Shown here in pieces: positions 1-8,376 of a stretch of 64,000 nt of DNA (position 1 is the first letter of the stretch; each line of letters begins with the position of its first letter). The notes under the pieces are model-generated. The model did not search any database, was not told the origin of the DNA, and saw nothing but the letters and a program-made list of their open reading frames with translations. Position numbers and translations under genes: made by a program. This stretch comes from Mucilaginibacter boryungensis (GTDB taxonomy: Bacteria; Bacteroidota; Bacteroidia; Sphingobacteriales; Sphingobacteriaceae): assembly GCF_015221995.1 (NCBI RefSeq), contig NZ_JADFFM010000001.1:1922001-1986000 (forward strand), in the 5' to 3' direction.

Positions 1-2
1 CA

Positions 3-1871
3 GGCCTGGGGCTTGTACAACTGGCGCTGCTTAGTGCGGCAGCGCGCGCGCAGGACACCTCACGGGTGCTGCAAGATGTAGTGATTACGGCTACCAAAGC
101 CGACCAAAAACAGTCGCAAACCGGCAAGGTGGTTACCGTTATTTCCCGGCAGGAATTGCAGCGCAGTTCGGGTAAATCGGTTTCGCAATTACTGGCCGAA
201 CAGGCGGGTATTATGGTAAATGGGTCAAACGCGAACCCGGGGTTGAACAAAAGCGTTTATTTGCGTGGTGCAGATAACAAACACACTTTAATATTGCTGG
301 ATGGCGTGTTGATCTTCGACCCATCGGGCGTAGGCGGCGCTTTTGACCTGCGATTGTTATCTGTTGACCAGATAGACCATATCGAAATCCTGCGTGGCGG
401 GCAATCAACCCTCTACGGGTCAGACGCGGTGGCGGGAGTCATCAATATCATTACTAAAAAGAATGCCGGGGCAACGCCGGGTATTAATGGTGTTGCAAGC
501 GCAGGTAGCTACGGTACAGCTAAGGGTAATGTGGGTTTAACTGCCCGCGTAAAAGACCTGAGCTACAATATCAACTATAGTCACGAACGCAGCGATGGCG
601 TTTCAGAAGCTGCACAGCCTGCCACAGCTACCAGCTTTTTTGATAAGGACGGCTATAACCAGGATGCAGTTAACGCACAATTTGGAATAAAACTAAGTGA
701 TAGGTTTCAGCTGAACCCGTTTGTGCGGTTTTTACAAGGCAAGTATAGTTATGATAACGGAGGTTTTACAGATGGCGACGGTTATTTTACAAGCAAGCAT
801 TTAAACTTAGGTACAAATGCAACCTATAAAACTGACAAAGGACTGTTTAATTTGAACTACAGCTTTGAAAATACCGACCGTAACTATAATGGCACGAGCC
901 CATTTATCGGTCGCCTTAATTTTACGGAACTATACTATAAACACCAGCTTTCCGATCATATTAAAATATTAGGTGGGATTGATGATCGTTATTCAAGTAT
1001 GAATGCCAAAGGTAATGCAAGGGTCGATTCGTCGGCTAATTCGTTAGGCGTTTATACTTCGGTTTTCTTCAATAACATCGCTTCTGTCTTTAATCTGGAA
1101 GCGGGTGGCAGGTATACCCATCACACCAAATTTGGTAATAACTGGACCTATTCGGTTACCCCATCGGTTGATCTGATCGCTAACGATAAACTAAAAGTAT
1201 TTGGAACAATATCTACCTCATTTAAAGCGCCCGACTTAGGTGCATTATACGGGCTGTATGGCCCCAACCCAAATCTGAAGCCGGAGAAAGCACAGGAATA
1301 TGAGGCTGGCGCAAGCACGGCGTTATTCGGCAACTTTAATTTACGGGTAGTGGCTTATCAGCGTAAGCTTACTAATGCTATTATTTATCTGTATCCACAG
1401 GGATATCTTAACCAGGATAAACAAAATGCAAAGGGAATTGAAGTGGAGCCGTCTGTTAAGTTAGATAAATTAACCCTGAGAGGATATTACACTTATTTTA
1501 AAGCGGAAGCTATCTCTAAAAACGGCGCGGGGGCAGAAAAATCATTGGATTTTCTATACCGTCGCCCGGCACACAACTTTGGTTTATTCGCCGGTTTGCA
1601 GGCATCGCAAAAACTGTTTGTGAGTTTAAATTACCGTCATTACAGTCAGACTTACGACCTGTTCTACAACTCCAAAACCTTCGCTAACGAATTGCAAAGC
1701 CTTAAAGCTTATGGCTTGCTTGATGGTTATGCAGAATATGCGTTGATAGGTAAAAAGTTGAAAGTATTTGCTGATGTGAAGAATATACTGAACGCAAAAT
1801 ATGCCGAACTGTATGGTTATACGGCCCTGGGCACAAACTTTAATGCCGGGTTAAGTTTCAATATTCAGTAA
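3..1871 (+). CDS. TonB-dependent receptor, BtuB-like (5' end outside window)
   Basis: Outer-membrane TonB-dependent receptor that imports a scarce ligand. The reading frame is open from base 3 and the first visible residues look like the end of a signal peptide (hydrophobic stretch, then ARA before QDTS), so only the initiator region is missing. A TonB-box-like DVVITAT follows, then a plug domain with SVYLRGADNKHTLILLDGV and IEILRGGQSTLYGSDAVAGV. The remainder is barrel with the usual NLKPEKAQEYEAG segment. The plug resembles the BtuB/cobalamin class, but the ligand cannot be settled here because the leader, where a B12 riboswitch would lie, is outside the window. The next gene is a small membrane protein 37 bases downstream. 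Confidence 0.9.
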   Translation, partial: GLGLVQLALLSAAARAQDTSRVLQDVVITATKADQKQSQTGKVVTVISRQELQRSSGKSVSQLLAEQAGIMVNGSNANPGLNKSVYLRGADNKHTLILLDGVLIFDPSGVGGAFDLRLLSVDQIDHIEILRGGQSTLYGSDAVAGVINIITKKNAGATPGINGVASAGSYGTAKGNVGLTARVKDLSYNINYSHERSDGVSEAAQPATATSFFDKDGYNQDAVNAQFGIKLSDRFQLNPFVRFLQGKYSYDNGGFTDGDGYFTSKHLNLGTNATYKTDKGLFNLNYSFENTDRNYNGTSPFIGRLNFTELYYKHQLSDHIKILGGIDDRYSSMNAKGNARVDSSANSLGVYTSVFFNNIASVFNLEAGGRYTHHTKFGNNWTYSVTPSVDLIANDKLKVFGTISTSFKAPDLGALYGLYGPNPNLKPEKAQEYEAGASTALFGNFNLRVVAYQRKLTNAIIYLYPQGYLNQDKQNAKGIEVEPSVKLDKLTLRGYYTYFKAEAISKNGAGAEKSLDFLYRRPAHNFGLFAGLQASQKLFVSLNYRHYSQTYDLFYNSKTFANELQSLKAYGLLDGYAEYALIGKKLKVFADVKNILNAKYAELYGYTALGTNFNAGLSFNIQ

Positions 1872-1908
1872 ATAATTGATAGTTTTGCTTAAGCAGATAA
1901 ATACAAAA

Positions 1909-2478
1909 ATGTCAGAAAAAATAAAATCAAGGAACGCGGTACTTATCTTAATGATAGTTTTTGCCGTGGCTATGCGTTTAGTAAGCTATAAGTTTCAATG
2001 GCTAAGCAATTTTACGCCGGTAGGCGCAGTAGCGCTGTTTGGCGGCGCTTATTTCAGTGATAAATGGAAAGCCTACCTGGTGCCTTTAGCAGCATTGTTT
2101 TTAAGCGATATAGCTATTAACTACCTGTATACCGGCAAACTGGTGTTATGGTATGGCGGTTCGGTTTATGTATACCTTTGCTTTGCGCTGATGGTATTTA
2201 TTGGCACCATGATAAAGAAAGTAAATGTTACGAATGTATCCATAGCTTCATTAGCATCGGTTGCCGTACATTGGTTAATTATGGATTTGCCATGGTTATA
2301 CGGTACGCTTTACCCGCACACACTGGCTGGTTACGGTCAATCGCTAATTGCAGCTATTCCGTTTGAAAAGAACATGATATTAGGCGATGCCATTTATGGC
2401 GCTATATTATTTGGCGGCTTTGAATTAGCTAAAAGCAAATACACCCTGTTACGCAGCAAGGCGGAACTGGCGGTTTAA
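1909..2478 (+). CDS. Small polytopic membrane protein, DUF6580-like
   Basis: A 189-residue hydrophobic protein with about five or six predicted membrane segments. I recognise it as the DUF6580 type found in Bacteroidota. The ATG at 1909 (MSEKIKSRN) is preferred over an upstream TTG at 1876 because the extra eleven residues add nothing to the family core. It sits 37 bases after the TonB receptor and before a strong terminator, so the two are probably co-transcribed. Size and topology recall the S components of ECF-type vitamin transporters. A role as inner-membrane partner of the receptor is inference only. Confidence 0.75.
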   Translation: MSEKIKSRNAVLILMIVFAVAMRLVSYKFQWLSNFTPVGAVALFGGAYFSDKWKAYLVPLAALFLSDIAINYLYTGKLVLWYGGSVYVYLCFALMVFIGTMIKKVNVTNVSIASLASVAVHWLIMDLPWLYGTLYPHTLAGYGQSLIAAIPFEKNMILGDAIYGAILFGGFELAKSKYTLLRSKAELAV

Positions 2479-2498
2479 TTATAAAAGAACCCGATGAA

Positions 2499-2530
2499 AA
2501 GCGCCCTGTTATTACGGGGCGCTTTTTTTT
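2499..2530 (+). terminator. Rho-independent terminator after the DUF6580-like gene
   Basis: Stem AAGCGCCC / GGGCGCTT (2499-2506 with 2517-2524), ten-base loop, then a run of T. It closes the TonB receptor/DUF6580 unit and lies only 20 bases before the sirtuin start. Confidence 0.9.
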
Positions 2531-2549
2531 GTTTAAATTGAAATCAGGT

Positions 2550-3242
2550 ATGAAAAAGATAGTAATACTCACCGGTGCCGGAATAAGTGCGGAGAGCGGC
2601 TTAAAAACTTTTAGGGATAGCGATGGATTGTGGGAGGGATATGATATTGAAGAAGTAGCCACACCCCAGGCCTGGGCACGTAATCCGGCCCTGGTGCAGG
2701 AGTTTTATAATATGCGCCGTAAAGCCGTACTGGAAGCTAAGCCCAATGCGGCTCATTTGGCACTGGTTGAACTGGAGAAGCAATACGAGGTAACTATCAT
2801 CACCCAAAATATTGATGATCTGCACGAGCGGGCCGGATCAACCAACGTGCTACATTTACACGGGATCATCACGCGGTCGCAATCGAGTTTGAACCCCGAG
2901 TTGACTTACCCAATTGATGGCTGGGAGTTAAAAATGGGCGACCTGTGCGAATTGGGCTCGCAACTGCGCGCACACGTGGTTTGGTTTGGCGAGGATGTGC
3001 CCATGATTAGCAAAGCGGCGCAGTTATGCCAAAAGGCCGACCTGTTTATACTCATAGGTTCCTCGCTTGCGGTATACCCCGCAGCCGGTCTGGTAAACTT
3101 TGTGCGACCTGAAGTACCAAAATATATTGTTGACCCGGTTATCCCCGATATGCAGAGCGGAAGGATGTTTAACAAAATTGAAAAGAAAGCAAGCATCGGC
3201 GTGCCGGAATTGGTAGCTAATCTTCTTGATGATGATATTTAG
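2550..3242 (+). CDS. cobB: Sir2-family NAD-dependent protein deacylase
   Basis: Sirtuin of 230 residues that removes acyl groups from lysines using NAD+. Visible motifs are GAGISAESG (9-17), FRDSDGLW (21-28), TQNIDDLH (85-92), catalytic His104 in LHLHG, VVWFGE (143-148) and GSSLAVYPAAGL (170-181). Tyr53 and Arg56 form the YxxR pair that marks class III (CobB/SIRT5-type) enzymes acting on succinyl- or malonyl-lysine. The ATG at 2550 was chosen because an upstream TTG at 2529 lies in the T-run of the preceding terminator. The segment between His104 and VVWFGE, where the zinc-binding cysteines normally lie, has a single Cys (133), so the zinc site is absent or rebuilt. Confidence 0.92.
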   Translation: MKKIVILTGAGISAESGLKTFRDSDGLWEGYDIEEVATPQAWARNPALVQEFYNMRRKAVLEAKPNAAHLALVELEKQYEVTIITQNIDDLHERAGSTNVLHLHGIITRSQSSLNPELTYPIDGWELKMGDLCELGSQLRAHVVWFGEDVPMISKAAQLCQKADLFILIGSSLAVYPAAGLVNFVRPEVPKYIVDPVIPDMQSGRMFNKIEKKASIGVPELVANLLDDDI

Positions 3243-3327
3243 GTTTAGTTTAGCTTGTAAATATTGTTTGCAATATCGCGACGGAAAGTTGTGAACTTTC
3301 GCACCTGTTTTCTTAATTTAGATAAAT

Positions 3328-3804
3328 ATGAAATGTAGATTTATACTAATTATCGGGATTGTTATACTATTTGCAAGATGTCAGTACGACCCTTTTGCTG
3401 ATGAGTTAACTACAGTGCGACCTAAAATAAAAGATATCATCGGGACTTATATATTCGAAAAGCAGACTTTAATAAATAATTTAAGTAATAAACAAACGGA
3501 TTATTCAAAAATCACGTTGAAATCTGATAGTACATTTCTTGCAACTCATATTCCAAATTTTACCGGACAAGCAGAGTTTTATTACAATGGAGTTGTTTCT
3601 GCAAAGGGTAAGTGGCAGATTGCAACAAACGGGGGCGTTGCTAACGCCTCTGGTGGTACTGACACTGTATGGGGAATAGATTTAGATTCCTTACCGGTTA
3701 ATCTTAAACATATCGAGTTTTTAGGAAAACACCCTCCATATAAATTAATTGTGACTTACGGAGATCCCGATGAGGGCGCAGTAATGATATTTAGAAAACA
3801 ATGA
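3328..3804 (+). CDS. Putative lipoprotein of unknown function
   Basis: A 158-residue protein with a short hydrophobic N-terminus ending in FARC, a passable lipobox with Cys18. The rest is hydrophilic and probably beta-rich (TYIFEKQTL, ITLKSDSTFLA, KGKWQI), a look common in small Bacteroidota lipoproteins. I do not recognise the family. It is more AT-rich than its neighbours. The upstream gap contains a small inverted repeat (ATATTG TTTG CAATAT, near 3260-3275). Confidence 0.6.
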   Translation: MKCRFILIIGIVILFARCQYDPFADELTTVRPKIKDIIGTYIFEKQTLINNLSNKQTDYSKITLKSDSTFLATHIPNFTGQAEFYYNGVVSAKGKWQIATNGGVANASGGTDTVWGIDLDSLPVNLKHIEFLGKHPPYKLIVTYGDPDEGAVMIFRKQ

Positions 3805-3885
3805 TTCAATATATCAATAATATCATCTATGAAATTATTTCAAAAGCTACTACTATCGCCAAATCGATAACGTTTGTTCTCTGAC

Positions 3886-4611
3886 ATGAAATGCATCTTC
3901 AACTGGAGCGGCGGTAAGGACAGTGCGCTGGCTTTATACCATTGCCTCCAAAACCCTGATATAGAAATTAAATACCTGCTGACTACCGTTAACGATTCGG
4001 TGAACCGGATCTCTATGCATGGCGTACGGGAAAGCCTGTTGCTGCGGCAGGCTGAAGAGATCGGTATCCCATTATACCAGGTGCGCTTGCCCGAAATGCC
4101 GGGTATGCAGGAGTATGACGATACCATGCGCTATCACCTTAACAAACTAAAAGCTGAAGGCATCACGCATTCTATTTTTGGAGATATCTTTTTGGAAGAC
4201 CTGAAAGATTACCGTGATAAGCGTTTGGCAGAGGCGGGATTGACTGGTATTTACCCCCTGTGGAAACGAGACACCCGTGAACTCATTAACGAATTCTTGT
4301 CGCTGGGCTTTGGCACCGTGATAGCCTGCACGCAGGAACGCTTAGGCCATTTGGTAGGACAGGAGATAACCCCTGAATTGATTGCCGGGTTGCCGGCGGA
4401 TGTAGACGTATGCGGCGAGAATGGGGAGTTTCATACCTATGCTTTTAAAGGTCCCATCTTTAAAAATGAAATAAAATATCAAACAGGGGAGCGGGTGTTC
4501 AAAGCCTACAACGCCCCCAAAAATACTGACGAAACTTGCGGCGACAGCACCGCCGATAGACCAGCAATCAGTGGGTTTTGGTATTGTGATCTGCTGCCGT
4601 TGTCACTCTAA
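3886..4611 (+). CDS. Dph6-like ATP pyrophosphatase (diphthine-ammonia ligase family)
   Basis: Adenine-nucleotide alpha-hydrolase fold with the PP-loop SGGKDS at residues 8-13, which binds ATP for adenylation. The conserved late motif GENGEFHTYAFKGPIF lies at about 177-192 and is the signature of the Dph6/MJ0570 family. In eukaryotes and archaea Dph6 amidates diphthine; bacteria lack diphthamide, so the bacterial substrate is unknown and the transferred name should not be read literally. The ATG at 3886 (MKCIFNW) starts directly at the first beta-strand; a TTG four codons upstream is less likely. It stands alone and is followed by a palindromic repeat. Confidence 0.85.
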   Translation: MKCIFNWSGGKDSALALYHCLQNPDIEIKYLLTTVNDSVNRISMHGVRESLLLRQAEEIGIPLYQVRLPEMPGMQEYDDTMRYHLNKLKAEGITHSIFGDIFLEDLKDYRDKRLAEAGLTGIYPLWKRDTRELINEFLSLGFGTVIACTQERLGHLVGQEITPELIAGLPADVDVCGENGEFHTYAFKGPIFKNEIKYQTGERVFKAYNAPKNTDETCGDSTADRPAISGFWYCDLLPLSL

Positions 4612-4616
4612 TTATT

Positions 4617-4702
4617 TGTCATTGCGAGGAGTGAAACGACGTGGCAAACTCGTAATTCGCAGATCAAACTACGAGTTTGCCACGCTGTCGCTCGCAATGA
4701 CA
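4617..4702. repeat. Palindromic intergenic repeat, GTCATTGCGAGG family (copy 1)
   Basis: An 86-base near-perfect inverted repeat: TGTCATTGCGAG at the left end, CTCGCAATGACA at the right, with an inner palindrome GGCAAACTCGTA / TACGAGTTTGCC. It starts six bases after a stop codon. A second copy with the same ends lies at 9288-9373. Confidence 0.9.
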
Positions 4703-4931
4703 TTATTTTCTAACTTCTCATTTGTTTGGCATATTTAACTACAAAATATAATTTTTACTAATTTCTTAAATAACTATTTACCAATAGCTTAATTAGTATA
4801 TAATGTAGTGTAGCTTTAAATAGAGTAACTTTTAGAAGTAAAAAATAGCCCGGATTGCCAAATAAAATTCTGAAATTGAATATTTAAATTTATAAATCGC
4901 TGTAATATAATAAGTTGTGTACGATAGCGAG
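4703..4931. other. AT-rich intergenic stretch without recognisable features
   Basis: Together with the palindrome before it this makes 320 bases without a gene. The sequence is very AT-rich, with no open frame, tRNA or clear promoter that I can support. Confidence 0.6.
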
Positions 4932-5180
4932 TTAAAAATTATACCGACCATAAGCGGCACGATAATCCTGATGCATTTCTTTAAAACGCTGGCCAACTTT
5001 GGTTAAAAACTCCTCGTCCAATAATTCAAACACACTATTTACGCCGTCGGTCAGGTCCATTTCGGCGACTTTAAAAATCTGTTCATATACCCCTTTCTCT
5101 ATCTTCACAATAAACTTTTGGTTCATGCTCATAATGGTGATCTTAAAATCGGGGTGCGGTAGTTCGGCAACTATTCTCAT
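4932..5180 (-). CDS. Conserved small protein of unknown function
   Basis: An 82-residue soluble protein starting MRIVAELPHPDFKITIMSMN, then an acidic middle (DLTDGVNSVFELLDEEFL) and an aromatic C-terminus (DYRAAYGRYNF). It has no signal peptide, membrane helix or metal motif. Composition and codon use look coding, and it resembles small hypothetical proteins of the Sphingobacteriaceae, but I cannot name a family. It is divergent from msrC with an 83-base gap, and its opposite strand also has an open frame that I regard as a shadow. Confidence 0.65.
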   Translation of the reverse strand: MRIVAELPHPDFKITIMSMNQKFIVKIEKGVYEQIFKVAEMDLTDGVNSVFELLDEEFLTKVGQRFKEMHQDYRAAYGRYNF

Positions 5181-5251
5181 TTAAATCCTTTTGTAGCGAA
5201 ATAAAAGATTAAATATGATATTTCACTTATTTAATTCACAACGCGGTATTG

Positions 5252-5259
5252 TAACTTTG
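5252..5259 (+). promoter_or_regulatory. Candidate -7 box for msrC (TAACTTTG)
   Basis: TAACTTTG matches the Bacteroidota -7 consensus TAnnTTTG and lies four bases before the msrC ATG, so transcription would start at or next to the start codon. The -33 position holds only a weak ATTT. Confidence 0.45.
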
Positions 5260-5263
5260 AACC

Positions 5264-5743
5264 ATGGCAGAAGATTTAACCATCAATACATCAACCAACA
5301 AGGCTGAACAATACAAATCGTTGATCCCGCAAATTGAAGGCTTGCTTTATGGCGAAACCGACCTGGTAGCCAATATGGCCAATGTATGCGCAGCGTTAAA
5401 GGAGCAGTTCAACTGGTTTTGGGTAGGTTTTTACCTGGTGAAGAATGGCGAGCTGGTATTAGGGCCATTCCAGGGACCGGTGGCCTGTACACGTATTGCC
5501 AAAGGGAAAGGCGTATGCGGCTCGGCATGGGAGCAGGCCAAAACCCTCATTGTGCCCGATGTGGATGCCTTTCCGGGCCATATAGCCTGTAGTTCGCTTT
5601 CCAAATCCGAGATCGTACTGCCTGTGTTCAGTAATGGTGAAGTAGTAGGCGTGTTAGATGTCGACGCTTCGGAACTTGATCAGTTCGACGAGACCGATGC
5701 GCTATACCTTGAGCAGATCATACAACTCATAAATTTTGCATGA
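5264..5743 (+). CDS. msrC: Free methionine-(R)-sulfoxide reductase (GAF-domain fRMsr)
   Basis: Single GAF-domain enzyme of 159 residues that reduces free L-methionine-(R)-sulfoxide. The three redox cysteines are Cys75 (ACTRI), Cys85 (GKGVCG) and Cys109 (HIACSS), with the same 10- and 24-residue spacing as Cys84/94/118 of the E. coli enzyme. The C-terminal GVLDVDASE motif of the family is present. Its stop overlaps the ATG of the next gene (ATGA), and that gene overlaps aag, so the three form a coupled operon. Confidence 0.93.
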   Translation: MAEDLTINTSTNKAEQYKSLIPQIEGLLYGETDLVANMANVCAALKEQFNWFWVGFYLVKNGELVLGPFQGPVACTRIAKGKGVCGSAWEQAKTLIVPDVDAFPGHIACSSLSKSEIVLPVFSNGEVVGVLDVDASELDQFDETDALYLEQIIQLINFA

Positions 5744-6393
5744 GCAGGATATTCCTGATACCCGGTTTGGGCGCTGATAAACGTATCTACAAAAATATCA
5801 ATCCAGGCAGCGCTGCCGATGAACTGATCTATATCGATTGGCTCAAACCCGCTAAAACCGATACTTTAACCACCTATGCGCAAAAGCTGATAGATGAATA
5901 TGATATTACGCCCGGCGCTGTTGTTATTGGCAACTCGCTAGGCGGCATGCTGGCTGTAGAGATAGCCAATAAAATACAACTAAAAAAAGTGGTATTGATA
6001 TCCAGCATAAAAACTGCTAATGAAGCGCCGTTTTATTTCAAGTTGTTTAAATGGGTACCCATTCACCGTATCATCCCGGGTAGTTTGTTTAGCCGCATGG
6101 GGGGATTGATAGCGCCCTTGTTCGGTAAAATGTATTCGGTTGATGCATACCTGTTCAATAGCATGCTGCAAAATACATCGCCGGTATTTATTAAATGGGC
6201 TATGAGTGCGGCGCTGAACTGGCAAAACAAAATTGTACCGCCAAATCTTTATCATATAACCGGCGACAGGGATTTGATATTTGATCATAAGAAGATCAAA
6301 GAACCGATTATTATAAAAGGCGGAACGCACATTATGATATTTGACCGTGCCCGGGAAATAAACCAATTGTTGAAAGATATACTAAGTCATTGA
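5740..6393 (+). CDS. Alpha/beta-hydrolase fold protein
   Basis: A 217-residue alpha/beta hydrolase. The N-terminal strand-loop IPGLGAD supplies the oxyanion-hole region, and GNSLGG at 64-69 is the nucleophile elbow with Ser66. TGDRDLIFD and GGTHIMIF near the C-terminus are the likely acid and histidine positions. The substrate is unknown. It is the middle gene of a three-gene overlapping set (ATGA with msrC upstream, TTGA with aag downstream). Confidence 0.82.
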   Translation: MSRIFLIPGLGADKRIYKNINPGSAADELIYIDWLKPAKTDTLTTYAQKLIDEYDITPGAVVIGNSLGGMLAVEIANKIQLKKVVLISSIKTANEAPFYFKLFKWVPIHRIIPGSLFSRMGGLIAPLFGKMYSVDAYLFNSMLQNTSPVFIKWAMSAALNWQNKIVPPNLYHITGDRDLIFDHKKIKEPIIIKGGTHIMIFDRAREINQLLKDILSH

Positions 6394-6992
6394 AATTACC
6401 CGAATCTTATTATACCAGTAGTGATGTGGTCAGCATAGCGCGCGACCTTATAGGCAAGTACCTGTTTACCCGTATTGATGGTTTAGTTACTGGTGGTTAC
6501 ATTGTTGAAACAGAGGCATATAATGGCATTGTTGATAAAGCATCGCATGCCTATGGTAACCGACTTACGCCACGCACCAGTACGATGTACCAGCAGGGCG
6601 GTATAGCCTATGTTTACCTGTGTTACGGTATCCACGAAATGTTGAATGTGGTAACTTCGGGCGAAGGGCAACCCCATGCGGTTTTGATACGCGCTATAAA
6701 CCCAACCGTTGGATTAGATGTAATGCAGGCGCGCCGTAACATGGCAGTAATTAAACCAAACATTACCATGGGGCCGGGTTCGGTAGCTAAAGCTTTAGGT
6801 ATATCACGCAAAATAAACGCCATAAGTTTGCAAAGCGATACCATGTGGATAGAAGACCAGGGCTTAGCCTTCCCGGATGATGCCGTGGCTGCTGTGCCCC
6901 GCGTAGGCGTAGATTATGCCAAGGAAGACGCGCTATTGCCTTATCGCTTTTATGTGAAGGGGAATGTATTTGTGAGTAAGCCGAGGCAGTAG
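6390..6992 (+). CDS. DNA-3-methyladenine glycosylase, AAG/MPG type
   Basis: Base-excision repair enzyme of 200 residues that removes alkylated purines. Family motifs are ARDLIGKYL near 18, the catalytic-glutamate segment IVETEAYNG near 39-47, the DNA-intercalating YVYLCYGIHEMLNVV near 73-87 and MGPGSVAKALGI. The start is a TTG at 6390 overlapping the previous stop (TTGA). It is the only start giving the family N-terminus LPESYY and no in-frame ATG precedes the first motifs, so translation is probably coupled to the hydrolase gene. Confidence 0.9.
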   Translation: MKLPESYYTSSDVVSIARDLIGKYLFTRIDGLVTGGYIVETEAYNGIVDKASHAYGNRLTPRTSTMYQQGGIAYVYLCYGIHEMLNVVTSGEGQPHAVLIRAINPTVGLDVMQARRNMAVIKPNITMGPGSVAKALGISRKINAISLQSDTMWIEDQGLAFPDDAVAAVPRVGVDYAKEDALLPYRFYVKGNVFVSKPRQ

Positions 6993-7001
6993 CCTCAGAT
7001 G

Positions 7002-7028
7002 TGTCATTTCGAACGAGGAGAAATGACA
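7002..7028. repeat. Short GTCATTTCGA-type palindrome (abbreviated copy)
   Basis: TGTCATTT (7002-7009) and AAATGACA (7021-7028) flank an 11-base centre. The ends match the longer element at 14298-14382, so this looks like an internally deleted copy. Confidence 0.65.
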
Positions 7029-7056
7029 TGGGTTTTAAATTCGTAATATTGACCCA

Positions 7057-8337
7057 ATGATTTTTCAAAACACACCTGAATTTGCCAGCCAGCTTGATGC
7101 GCAGGACGAACTGAAACATTTGCGTAGCGAGTTTATTATTCCGCAGCATAACGGCAAGGATGCTATTTACCTGTGCGGTAATTCTCTGGGCCTGCAACCT
7201 AAAGCAACAGCTGAGGAGATAGCGAAGCAAATGGGTAGCTGGGCGTCAAAAGGTGTTGAGGGTTGGTTTGATGGGGATGAACCCTGGTTAAACTATCACC
7301 AGCAGTTAAAAAGTACCCTTGGCGAAATTTTAGGCGCGAACGAACAGGAAATAACGGTGATGAACTCGCTTACTGTAAACCTGCATCTGCTGCTGGTAAG
7401 TTTCTATCAGCCAACAGCTAAAAAGTACAAGATCATTATGGAAGCGGGCGCTTTTCCTTCCGACCAGTATGCGCTGGAAAGCCAGGTACGTTTTCACGGA
7501 TTTGACCCTGATGACGCGATCATCGAAATACATCCGCGTGATGGCGAATATACTTTACGGACTGAAGACATTATCAAAACTATAAACGACAATACCAATG
7601 AACTGGCCCTTGTGCTTTTTGCCGGGATAAACTATTATACAGGTCAGTTTTTTGATATGCCGGCCATTACACAGGCCGCGCATGCAGTTGGCGTGTATGC
7701 GGGGTTCGACCTGGCGCATACTGCGGGTAATGTGCCTTTGCATTTGCACAATTGGGAGGTAGATTTTGCCTGCTGGTGTTCGTACAAGTACATGAACTCG
7801 GGCCCGGGCGGTATCAGTGGGATATTTGTGCACGAAAAGCATTTCGGGAATACAAAGCTAAACCGATTTGCTGGCTGGTGGGGCAACCGCCGGGATACCC
7901 AGTTTAAAATGGCTAAAGGTTTCGAACCCGAGCGGGGTGCAGATGGGTGGCAAGTAAGTACCAGTCCGATACTTTTGATGGCTGTGCACAAAGTTGCGCT
8001 GGATGTATTTAATAAAGCGGGAGGGATGCTATCATTACGTAAAAAGGCCTTGCTGTTAACCGCTTATCTGGAATATTTAATCAATAACATTAGCAGTCAA
8101 CAAGGCCAGGCAATATTTAAAATTATTACTCCAACGAATGCTGAAAAACGCGGCAGCCAGTTATCCATCATCTGTAAGGAAAACGGGAAAGTGATATTCA
8201 ATTACCTCACCGAAAACGGCGTAATAGGCGATTGGCGTGAACCGGATGTGATCAGGCTTAGCCCGGTACCGTTGTACAATACTTTTACCGATGTTTGTAA
8301 AACAGGGCAATTACTATCGACCGCTGCAGGTATTTAA
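7057..8337 (+). CDS. kynU: Kynureninase
   Basis: PLP-dependent hydrolase of 426 residues that splits kynurenine into anthranilate and alanine (or 3-hydroxykynurenine into 3-hydroxyanthranilate) in tryptophan degradation. Motifs are CGNSLGLQP (40-48), PSDQYALESQ (134-143), GFDLAH with the PLP-pyridine Asp218, and the PLP lysine Lys244 in CSYKYMNSGPGG. Full family length with a good ATG. No other kynurenine-pathway gene is visible within the window. Confidence 0.95.
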   Translation: MIFQNTPEFASQLDAQDELKHLRSEFIIPQHNGKDAIYLCGNSLGLQPKATAEEIAKQMGSWASKGVEGWFDGDEPWLNYHQQLKSTLGEILGANEQEITVMNSLTVNLHLLLVSFYQPTAKKYKIIMEAGAFPSDQYALESQVRFHGFDPDDAIIEIHPRDGEYTLRTEDIIKTINDNTNELALVLFAGINYYTGQFFDMPAITQAAHAVGVYAGFDLAHTAGNVPLHLHNWEVDFACWCSYKYMNSGPGGISGIFVHEKHFGNTKLNRFAGWWGNRRDTQFKMAKGFEPERGADGWQVSTSPILLMAVHKVALDVFNKAGGMLSLRKKALLLTAYLEYLINNISSQQGQAIFKIITPTNAEKRGSQLSIICKENGKVIFNYLTENGVIGDWREPDVIRLSPVPLYNTFTDVCKTGQLLSTAAGI

Positions 8338-8340
8338 TTT

Positions 8341-8374
8341 GAATCGGTGGAATCATAAAGAATCAGTGGAATCA
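8341..8374. repeat. Tandem 15-base direct repeat before the deacetylase gene
   Basis: GAATCGGTGGAATCA, a TAAA spacer, then GAATCAGTGGAATCA: two copies differing at one base, ending two bases before the next ATG. Confidence 0.7.
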
Positions 8375-8376
8375 CC

